Source of the DNA: an uncultured Haemophilus sp.
GTDB lineage: Bacteria; Pseudomonadota; Gammaproteobacteria; Enterobacterales; Pasteurellaceae
Direction: 5' to 3'
Assembly (NCBI RefSeq): GCF_937976265.1
Contig: NZ_CALJRX010000208.1
Span: 1-5,634 of the forward strand
Length of the DNA: 5,634 nucleotides
How positions within the stretch are numbered: the first letter of the stretch is position 1; every line of letters begins with the position of its first letter. Under the pieces are notes generated by a model that worked only from the letters and a program-made list of their open reading frames with translations, did no database searches and was not told the DNA's origin. Below, one piece after another: positions 1 through 4,772 of this stretch. Made by a program: the position numbers and the translations under genes.

Positions 1-27
1 ACGTGCATATTTGTTGAAATAATAAAA

Positions 28-36
28 AAGTGCGGT
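28..36 (+). repeat. DNA uptake signal sequence (Haemophilus type)
   Basis: Exact 9-bp core AAGTGCGGT. It is the left arm of the first terminator. Confidence 0.95.
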
Positions 37-44
37 TGATTTTG

Positions 45-53
45 ACCGCACTT
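45..53 (-). repeat. DNA uptake signal sequence (Haemophilus type)
   Basis: Exact core on the minus strand (ACCGCACTT on the plus strand). It is the right arm of the first terminator. Confidence 0.95.
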
Positions 54-54
54 T

Positions 55-60
55 TATAAT
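55..60 (+). promoter_or_regulatory. Possible -10 box for the phosphopantetheinyl transferase gene
   Basis: A perfect TATAAT lies at the tail of the terminator, 33 nt before the ATG at 94. There is no matching -35 box at 16-18 bp spacing (the best stretches fall in the hairpin and match at one position) and no extended -10 TG. If used, transcription would start near 67. It may simply be the T-rich tail of the terminator. Confidence 0.3.
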
Positions 61-93
61 GCAATCAAACTTGCGTGTTTATTCATTATTTTT

Positions 94-804
94 ATGACAA
101 CTTTTATTGCCTACGCCAATATTCAACAACCTTTTCCTTTTGATGAAATTCCTAGGGAGCTCGTCCCTGAGAATTTGCATACGGAACCGCAGGGAAATTC
201 TCGGATAACGCAACGTCATCAATGTCGTCGATTGGCACATTTTTTACTTTGGCAGTTGCTAAAAACAGCGAAAAAATCAACCGCACTTTTAGGGCAAATT
301 TATCGTACACAAAGTGGCAGACCGCAATTTCCCGTCGAGAATATTGATTTTAATATTAGTCACTCTGGGGATTGGGTTGCTGTATTGCTGCATATTAATG
401 AATCAGAAAAAAGTGCGGTCGGTATTGATATTGAATTTTCAAAAAAACGGAATTTTTCTGCGCTCATGGCTCATTTTGCGCCACAAGCAGAACAAGATTG
501 GTTTGCTAAACAGCCTGACGAAGAGCAGGCCTTTTATCGCTGTTGGTGTTTGCGTGAAGCTGTATTGAAATCACAAGGCGTAGGAATCGTGAAGCTATCA
601 AGTGTGACACATTTGCCTGAGCAACTGCAGATCTATTCAGATTATTGTCCGAAAGGGGAATTGATCTTTACGGATGAATTACCTTTTTATTTTGCGGCAT
701 TTATAAATCAGTCAAAAATTCAACCGCACTTTTATCACTGGGATGGGAAACATTTACTCGAAAAAAATATACAAAAATCCTTGATTTACCAAGTAAATGA
801 ATAA
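94..804 (+). CDS. 4'-phosphopantetheinyl transferase, Sfp/EntD/AcpT superfamily
   Basis: This 236-residue cytoplasmic enzyme should transfer the 4'-phosphopantetheine arm of coenzyme A to a serine of a carrier protein. Length and motif order fit the Sfp-type family: GRPQFP near residues 75-80, NISHS at 87-91, the Mg-binding GIDIE at 110-114 (D112, E114), and FYxxW-x-x-RE-A-x-x-K at 147-159 (W151, R154, E155, K159). The family usually has KEA here, so Lys is replaced by Arg at 154, a conservative change. The ATG at 94 is the only sensible start: no earlier ATG/GTG/TTG lies in frame after the TGA at 43-45, and the next Met is residue 124. No Shine-Dalgarno sequence is visible. The gene stands alone between two terminators. 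It contains three uptake signals, encoding TAL (63-65), SAV (107-109) and PHF (211-213). I recall that H. influenzae has a homologue beside hflK and lacks a classical AcpS, so this could be the housekeeping enzyme for acyl carrier protein; that role is inference. Confidence 0.88.
   Translation: MTTFIAYANIQQPFPFDEIPRELVPENLHTEPQGNSRITQRHQCRRLAHFLLWQLLKTAKKSTALLGQIYRTQSGRPQFPVENIDFNISHSGDWVAVLLHINESEKSAVGIDIEFSKKRNFSALMAHFAPQAEQDWFAKQPDEEQAFYRCWCLREAVLKSQGVGIVKLSSVTHLPEQLQIYSDYCPKGELIFTDELPFYFAAFINQSKIQPHFYHWDGKHLLEKNIQKSLIYQVNE
280..288 (-). repeat. DNA uptake signal sequence inside the transferase gene
   Basis: Exact core (ACCGCACTT on the plus strand). It is read in frame as Thr-Ala-Leu, residues 63-65. 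Confidence 0.95.
411..419 (+). repeat. DNA uptake signal sequence inside the transferase gene
   Basis: Exact AAGTGCGGT. Read as AGT GCG GTC it encodes Ser-Ala-Val (107-109), immediately before the GIDIE metal-binding motif. Confidence 0.95.
723..731 (-). repeat. DNA uptake signal sequence inside the transferase gene
   Basis: Exact core (ACCGCACTT on the plus strand). It is read as Pro-His-Phe (211-213) near the C-terminus, in a different reading frame from the other two copies in this gene. Confidence 0.95.
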
Positions 805-807
805 AAG

Positions 808-840
808 AAAATCCTTGAAAATATTCAAGGATTTTTTATT
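808..840 (+). terminator. Rho-independent terminator after the transferase gene
   Basis: A perfect 12-bp stem (808-819 with 824-835) closes a 4-nt AATA loop, with a T run that begins in the right arm and continues to 840. It starts 4 nt after the stop codon. It contains no uptake signal, unlike the other three terminators in the window. The A-rich left side would give a T run on the minus strand too. Confidence 0.88.
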
Positions 841-849
841 TTATAAAAC

Positions 850-878
850 TTGATTCGCCACTTGTATTTTCATAGACT
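850..878 (+). promoter_or_regulatory. Candidate sigma-70 promoter for hflKC
   Basis: TTGATT (850-855, 4 of 6 to consensus) and TAGACT (873-878, 4 of 6) are separated by exactly 17 bp. Transcription would begin near 885, giving a leader of about 48 nt before the hflK start at 933. It lies just after the preceding terminator, where a promoter for hflKC is needed. Both boxes are imperfect and the call rests on spacing and position. Confidence 0.45.
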
Positions 879-922
879 AACCCCATTTATTTCGATAAAC
901 TTATTAAAATTTTTAGACAAAT

Positions 923-926
923 GGAG
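923..926 (+). promoter_or_regulatory. Ribosome binding site that decides the hflK start
   Basis: GGAG lies 6 nt before the ATG at 933. The upstream in-frame ATG at 921 has no such element and actually overlaps this one, so 933 is the preferred start. Confidence 0.75.
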
Positions 927-932
927 AACGTA

Positions 933-2174
933 ATGTCGCAAAACGGTCCAGATCAAGATCCTTGGGGTAAACCGGGACAGAGCAGCGGTCCAAAACAGTC
1001 AGATAATTCATCAGATAAGCAAAATGAAAATGGCTGGGGCGCGAGAGACAATAAGAATCAGGAGCAATCACCGCCAGATATTGAAGAAGTATTCAATAAT
1101 CTGTTGAAAAAACTAGGTGGTGGCAATAAAAAAGGCGGTTCAAATAATACTTCGCCGAATATACCTTCATTCAATTTAGGTAAAATTTTACCGATCGCCG
1201 CCGTAATCGGAGGGATTATTTGGGGGGCAAGCGGTTTTTACACCATTAAAGAAGCAGAACGTGGCGTGACGTTACGTTTTGGTGAATTTCATTCTACCGT
1301 TCAACCAGGTTTGAACTGGAAACCGACTTTCATTGATAAAGTGATTCCAGTGAATGTCGAACAAGTTCGTGAGCTTAAAACGCAAGGTGCAATGTTAACC
1401 AAAGATGAAAACATGGTTAAAGTGGAAATGACTGTGCAATATCGCGTGCAAAATCCAGAAAAATACCTGTTTAGTGTAAGCAATGCAGATGATAGTCTCG
1501 GACAAGCGACAGACAGTGCGCTTCGTTATGTGATCGGCCATATGACCATGAATGATATTCTGACAACGGGTCGTGCAGTAGTGCGTGAAAATACTTGGAA
1601 AGCGTTGAACGATATTATCAAACCTTATGACATGGGCTTAGAGGTCATTGACGTGAACTTCCAATCTGCGCGTCCACCAGAAGAAGTAAAAGATGCTTTC
1701 GATGATGCGATTAAAGCACAGGAAGACGAACAACGTTATATTCGTGAAGCAGAAGCTTATGCGCGTGAGAAAGAGCCAATCGCTCGCGGTGACGCACAGC
1801 GTATTATAGAAGAAGCTACTGCTTACAAAGATCGTGTTGTACTTGATGCGCAAGGGGAAGTGGAACGTTTACAACGTCTTCTACCTGAATTTAAAGCTGC
1901 GCCTGATTTGTTAAAAGAGCGTCTTTATATTCAAACCATGGAAAAAGTCATGGCAAATACGCCGAAAGTCATGTTAGATGCAAATAATGGTAACAATTTA
2001 ACCGTATTACCATTAGAACAATTAATGGGTAAAAAAGCGGCTCAACCGACTACTACAACGCCTGAAAGTGCGGTCAGTTCTGCACCTGTTTCAACACAAG
2101 AACGTCATGTAGAAACGCAAACGACCCAACCGATTCGATCAAATGAAGGCATTCGCCAAGGGAGATTTAACTAA
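933..2174 (+). CDS. hflK: HflK, SPFH/band-7 subunit of the HflKC complex
   Basis: HflK and HflC form a large inner-membrane assembly around the FtsH protease and modulate its degradation of membrane and other substrates. The protein has 413 residues (E. coli HflK about 419). In order it shows: a Gly/Asn/Gln/Pro-rich N-terminus with DPWGKPG near residues 9-15 and PPDIEEVF near 47-54; one transmembrane helix at about 85-103; an SPFH/band-7 domain from about 106 (AERGVTLRFGEF, then VQPGLNWKPTFID); a long charged helical region at about 257-331; and a low-complexity Thr/Ser/Gln-rich tail from about 367. The N-terminus should be cytoplasmic and the SPFH part periplasmic, as in the family. I chose the ATG at 933 over the one at 921 because it has the binding site and gives the usual family N-terminus. 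The stop overlaps the hflC start by one base. An uptake signal encodes SAV (379-381) in the probably disordered tail. Confidence 0.95.
   Translation: MSQNGPDQDPWGKPGQSSGPKQSDNSSDKQNENGWGARDNKNQEQSPPDIEEVFNNLLKKLGGGNKKGGSNNTSPNIPSFNLGKILPIAAVIGGIIWGASGFYTIKEAERGVTLRFGEFHSTVQPGLNWKPTFIDKVIPVNVEQVRELKTQGAMLTKDENMVKVEMTVQYRVQNPEKYLFSVSNADDSLGQATDSALRYVIGHMTMNDILTTGRAVVRENTWKALNDIIKPYDMGLEVIDVNFQSARPPEEVKDAFDDAIKAQEDEQRYIREAEAYAREKEPIARGDAQRIIEEATAYKDRVVLDAQGEVERLQRLLPEFKAAPDLLKERLYIQTMEKVMANTPKVMLDANNGNNLTVLPLEQLMGKKAAQPTTTTPESAVSSAPVSTQERHVETQTTQPIRSNEGIRQGRFN
2066..2074 (+). repeat. DNA uptake signal sequence inside hflK
   Basis: Exact AAGTGCGGT, read as AGT GCG GTC (Ser-Ala-Val) in the low-complexity C-terminal tail, where sequence constraint is probably low. 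Confidence 0.95.
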
Positions 2175-2176
2175 TG
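2158..2176 (+). promoter_or_regulatory. Translational coupling site hflK-hflC
   Basis: The AAGGGAG sequence (2158-2164), which encodes the Gln-Gly-Arg near the end of HflK, is a strong ribosome binding site 9 nt before the hflC ATG. The stop and start overlap as TAATG (2172-2176). This favours reinitiation and similar amounts of the two partner subunits. Confidence 0.8.
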
Positions 2177-3061
2177 CGTAAATTTTTACTTCCGATTATT
2201 GTGGTGATTGCTGCGGTGCTATATTCCAGCGTCGTGGTTGTAACTGAGGGCACTCGTGGCATCATGTTGCGTTTTAACAAAGTACAACGTGACGCAGAAA
2301 ATAAAGTAGTTGTTTATGAACCAGGTTTGCATTTCAAATTGCCTTTAATTGATAGCATTAAAGTGCTTGATGCGCGTATTCGTACCCTTGATGGTTCAGC
2401 TACTCGTTTTGTGACAGTCGAGAAAAAAGATTTGTTGGTGGATTCCTATGTGAAATGGAGAATCAGCGATTTCGGTCGTTTCTATACTGCAACGGGTGGT
2501 GGCGATTATAACCAAGCTTCAAGCTTATTAAGCCGTAAAGTGAATGACCGTCTGCGTTCAGAAATAGGTACACGTACGATTAAAGATATCGTTTCAGGTA
2601 CACGTGGTGAATTAATGGCAGGGGCGAAAAAAGCGTTAAATTCAGGGCAGGATAGTACCTCTGAATTAGGGATTGAAGTCGTCGATGTTCGCGTAAAACA
2701 AATTAACTTACCGGATGAAGTTTCTTCTTCGATTTACCAACGTATGCGTGCAGAACGTGATGCCGTTGCCCGTGAACATCGTTCACAAGGTAAAGAAAAA
2801 GCGGCGTTCATTCAAGCAGACGTGGATCGTAGAGTGACCTTGATCTTAGCGAATGCCAATAAAACGGCACAAGAATTGCGTGGTAGTGGTGATGCGGCGG
2901 CGGCAAAATTGTATTCTCAAGCTTTTGCCCAAGAGCCACAGTTTTATAGTTTTATTCGTAGCTTAAAAGCCTATGAAAACAGCTTTGAAGATTCAGATAA
3001 TATGATGATTTTGAAACCTGGCAGTGACTTCTTCCGCTTTATGCAAGCGCCAAATAAATAA
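2174..3061 (+). CDS. hflC: HflC, SPFH/band-7 subunit of the HflKC complex
   Basis: HflC is the partner of HflK in the FtsH-regulating membrane complex. It has 295 residues: an N-terminal signal anchor at about 4-23 with almost no cytoplasmic tail, then the SPFH/band-7 domain (TEGTRGIMLRFNKV, YEPGLHFKLPLID, EKKDLLVDSYVKWRISDF), the conserved LGIEVVDVRVKQINLP near 165-180, a charged helical region with MRAERDAVAREHRSQG near 191-206, and a hydrophobic C-terminal part ending FIRSLKAYENSFE and GSDFFRFMQAP. E. coli HflC is longer (about 334) because, as I remember it, it carries about 35-40 extra residues between the NSG and LGIEVV stretches; here that linker is only a few residues (about 158-164). 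The gene is complete and coupled to hflK. A terminator follows the stop by about 20 nt, so hflKC is a two-gene operon. Confidence 0.95.
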   Translation: MRKFLLPIIVVIAAVLYSSVVVVTEGTRGIMLRFNKVQRDAENKVVVYEPGLHFKLPLIDSIKVLDARIRTLDGSATRFVTVEKKDLLVDSYVKWRISDFGRFYTATGGGDYNQASSLLSRKVNDRLRSEIGTRTIKDIVSGTRGELMAGAKKALNSGQDSTSELGIEVVDVRVKQINLPDEVSSSIYQRMRAERDAVAREHRSQGKEKAAFIQADVDRRVTLILANANKTAQELRGSGDAAAAKLYSQAFAQEPQFYSFIRSLKAYENSFEDSDNMMILKPGSDFFRFMQAPNK

Positions 3062-3080
3062 ACGAGAGATAACGAAAAGT

Positions 3081-3113
3081 AAAGTGCGGTTAGAAATAGC
3101 CGCATTTTTTATT
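3081..3113 (+). terminator. Terminator of hflKC, one intact and one altered uptake-signal arm
   Basis: A 12-bp stem (3081-3092 with 3097-3108) closes a GAAA tetraloop and runs into TTTTTT. The left arm holds an intact uptake signal (3082-3090). The right arm reads GCCGCATTT where a perfect complement would be ACCGCACTT. Both differences become G-U pairs in the RNA, so the hairpin remains fully paired. Confidence 0.85.
3082..3090 (+). repeat. DNA uptake signal sequence between hflC and ccp
   Basis: Exact AAGTGCGGT in the left arm of the hflKC terminator. Confidence 0.95.
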
Positions 3114-3156
3114 GCTTAATTTTTAGGGGAATTCTCATTTATAAGGTAAAAAAGCC

Positions 3157-3198
3157 TTTAATGCAATCAATCGAATCCATAGTCAAAGTTAATTAAAT
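3157..3198 (+). promoter_or_regulatory. Candidate FNR-dependent (class II) promoter of ccp
   Basis: TTTAA-TGCA-ATCAA at 3157-3170 matches the FNR consensus TTGAT-N4-ATCAA at 8 of 10 positions, with a perfect right half. A -10-like TTAAAT (3193-3198, 4 of 6) follows after 22 nt. That is the gap expected when the site is centred at -41.5 from a start near 3205, the usual class II activation geometry. The E. coli triheme homologue is reported to be FNR-activated, which makes this plausible. The region is AT-rich, so chance matches are a real risk. Confidence 0.4.
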
Positions 3199-3213
3199 CC
3201 ATACAAAATATAA

Positions 3214-3227
3214 GCCAATTTTTTGGC
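3214..3227. repeat. Small inverted repeat in the ccp leader
   Basis: GCCAA (3214-3218) and TTGGC (3223-3227) are separated by four T. The right arm runs into CATAAT (3227-3232), which resembles a -10 box, but no -35 lies at a suitable distance. It could be a weak leader hairpin or an operator; nothing in the sequence decides. Confidence 0.3.
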
Positions 3228-3281
3228 ATAATCATCTTGCTTTAAGCTTTACGTTTCTTTTTTTATGTTTATTGATCGTTT

Positions 3282-3287
3282 GGAGGA
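3282..3287 (+). promoter_or_regulatory. Ribosome binding site of ccp
   Basis: A near-consensus GGAGGA ends 7 nt before the ATG at 3295, the strongest binding site in the window. A TAG stop (3292-3294) sits directly before the ATG in the same frame, so the gene cannot start earlier. Confidence 0.85.
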
Positions 3288-3294
3288 TTATTAG

Positions 3295-4683
3295 ATGAAA
3301 AAACTGATTATTGGCGGAGCCGCCATTGCTATCTTAGGTTATTTGGGCGTAGTGGGGTATCTACACCAATTTGATAAAGAGAACGCGACCCAACTTTTAA
3401 TGGAAAATCGCTATACGGGCGAACAAGAAAAAGTGGCAAAAGCCTTATTTGATAACAGCTGCCAGTATTGCCATAGTCCAAACACACCGCTTCCATTTTA
3501 TTCAAAATTCCCGATTGTGGGTGATCAAATGCAATCGGATATTCAAAGTGGGTTTCGTGCTTTCCGCCTTGATCGTTTACTTGAAGGTTTAAAAGATCCG
3601 AGCAAATTATCCCAAGCTGATTTAGCAAAATTACAGCGCGTACTTGAAAATAACGAAATGCCAATTGCTAAATTCAGACATCTTCACTGGGGAAGTAAAC
3701 CAGATGAGCAAGAAAAAGTGGTGTTGCTTAACTGGATTCGTGAAGTACGTAAAATGTCTTTACCAAAAGAAACACCAAATGTTGATGCCGATCGTTTAGT
3801 TCAACCGATTCCAGACAGTATTGAGACTGATGAAGCAAAAGTCGCGTTAGGTCGTGATCTTTACTTTGATGGACGTTTATCAGGCGATGGTTCTATTCAA
3901 TGTCATACTTGTCACCAATTAGATAAAGGTGGTGTGGATAGACTTGATACTTCAACAGGTATTGATGGTAAAAAAGGCCCTATTAACGCGCCAACCGTGT
4001 TCAATGCCGCATTTAACTTTGTGCAATTCTGGGATGGACGAGCGACAGATTTAGCGGATCAAGCGAAAGGTCCTCCAACAAATCCAGTAGAAATGGGCTC
4101 ACACTCTTGGGATGACATCGTGGCACGTTTTGAAATGGATGAAGAGTTCAAAAAAGAATTCTTAAAAGAATATCCACAAGTGACGAAAGAAACCTTAACT
4201 CACGCGATTGGTGAATATGAAAAAACATTAATTACGCCAAATAGTGATTTCGACCGTTATTTGAAAGGGGATAAAACAGCCTTGACCGAACAACAAGTTC
4301 GCGGTTATGAGTTATTCAAACAACATAAATGCGATACTTGTCATACTGGCGTAGCAATGGGCGGACAATCTTATGAATACATGGGACTCTACGGCGATTA
4401 CTTTAAAGATCGTGGTACGCCATTAACTGATGCAGATGAAGGTCGCTTTGCTCAAACGAAAGATCCATTCGATATGCATCGCTTTAAAGTGCCAACTTTA
4501 CGTAACATCGCACTTACTGCACCCTATTTCCATGATGCTTCAGCAAAAGAGCTAAAAGATGCGGTGAGTGCAATGTTGAAATACCAAAGTAACGTGAAAC
4601 AGCCTGCTCAAAAAGATGTGGAGGACATCACCTCTTTCTTAGAAAGTTTGACAGGTGAATTTAAAGGTGAAAAATTAAAATAA
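3295..4683 (+). CDS. ccp: Triheme cytochrome c / quinol peroxidase, membrane-anchored
   Basis: The predicted reaction is reduction of hydrogen peroxide to water at the periplasmic face of the inner membrane. The 462-residue protein has three CXXCH heme c sites: CQYCH (56-60), CHTCH (203-207) and CDTCH (346-350). An uncleaved N-terminal anchor lies at about 4-23. An extra N-terminal monoheme domain (about 40-155) precedes the classical diheme peroxidase core, which shows LGRDLYFDGRLSGDGS (185-200), NAPTVFNAAFN and FWDGRA (231-250), EMG (266-268), and FKVPTLRNIALTAPYFHD (397-414). Two-heme CcpA proteins are about 330 residues; this length and architecture match E. coli Ccp/YhjA (about 465) and the triheme quinol peroxidase described from Aggregatibacter actinomycetemcomitans, so electrons probably come from the quinol pool. 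M122 or M394 could be axial ligands, which I cannot prove. The gene is monocistronic, flanked by terminators, and contains no uptake signal. Confidence 0.93.
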   Translation: MKKLIIGGAAIAILGYLGVVGYLHQFDKENATQLLMENRYTGEQEKVAKALFDNSCQYCHSPNTPLPFYSKFPIVGDQMQSDIQSGFRAFRLDRLLEGLKDPSKLSQADLAKLQRVLENNEMPIAKFRHLHWGSKPDEQEKVVLLNWIREVRKMSLPKETPNVDADRLVQPIPDSIETDEAKVALGRDLYFDGRLSGDGSIQCHTCHQLDKGGVDRLDTSTGIDGKKGPINAPTVFNAAFNFVQFWDGRATDLADQAKGPPTNPVEMGSHSWDDIVARFEMDEEFKKEFLKEYPQVTKETLTHAIGEYEKTLITPNSDFDRYLKGDKTALTEQQVRGYELFKQHKCDTCHTGVAMGGQSYEYMGLYGDYFKDRGTPLTDADEGRFAQTKDPFDMHRFKVPTLRNIALTAPYFHDASAKELKDAVSAMLKYQSNVKQPAQKDVEDITSFLESLTGEFKGEKLK

Positions 4684-4702
4684 TCCTTTAAGCTATAAAT
4701 AG

Positions 4703-4730
4703 AAACGACCGCAAGTGCGGTCGTTTTTTT
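4703..4730 (+). terminator. Terminator of ccp containing a single uptake signal
   Basis: A perfect 10-bp GC-rich stem (4703-4712 with 4717-4726) closes an AAGT loop (4713-4716) and runs into seven T (4724-4730). It begins about 20 nt after the ccp stop. Only one uptake signal is present, and it spans the loop and part of the right arm. On the minus strand the stem is followed by TTTCTATTTAT, so it could also end thiE transcripts. Confidence 0.9.
4713..4721 (+). repeat. DNA uptake signal sequence downstream of ccp
   Basis: Exact AAGTGCGGT, covering the loop and the right-arm GCGGT of the ccp terminator. Confidence 0.95.
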
Positions 4731-4738
4731 GTGAGTTT

Positions 4739-4772
4739 TAATCGAATTAATCGGTTTAGATTCATTCGATTA
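4739..4772. repeat. Inverted repeat overlapping the thiE stop codon
   Basis: TAATCGAA (4739-4746) and TTCGATTA (4765-4772) are perfect 8-bp complements 18 nt apart. The right arm includes the thiE stop codon (4770-4772). It is AT-rich and lacks a T run on either strand, so it is not a convincing terminator; it may help protect the 3' end of the thiE transcript or may be chance. Confidence 0.3.

Larger units (their letters stand above)
26..60 (+). terminator. Rho-independent terminator made of two inverted uptake signals
   Basis: An 11-bp perfect stem (26-36 with 45-55) encloses an 8-nt loop and ends in a short T run. Each arm contains a full copy of the uptake signal (AAGTGCGGT at 28-36, complement at 45-53). 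It would end a rightward transcript entering from the left edge. The complementary strand also has T-rich sequence after the stem, so it may work in both directions. Paired uptake signals acting as terminators are well known in Haemophilus. Confidence 0.8.

Noticed and set aside
921..932. Upstream in-frame ATG for hflK, adding four residues (MENV)
   Set aside because: It has no ribosome binding site, and the GGAG needed for the ATG at 933 overlaps it. Starting at 933 gives the normal HflK N-terminus.
1227..1235. GCAAGCGGT in hflK as a second Actinobacillus-type uptake signal
   Set aside because: It matches only 8 of 9 and lies in coding sequence for the transmembrane segment; a chance match is enough to explain it.
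3161..3196. An 11-codon open frame between hflC and ccp
   Set aside because: It has no ribosome binding site and lies across the candidate FNR site and -10 region; nothing supports translation.
3227..3232. CATAAT as the main ccp -10 box
   Set aside because: It matches 5 of 6, but no -35 or FNR-like site lies at a suitable distance upstream; the upstream FNR-spaced candidate is better.
3329..3664. A 111-codon open frame on the minus strand within ccp
   Set aside because: It lies opposite a well-supported gene, has no recognisable domain, and is explained as a shadow of the ccp codons. The same applies to the shorter open frames opposite hflK and inside the transferase gene.
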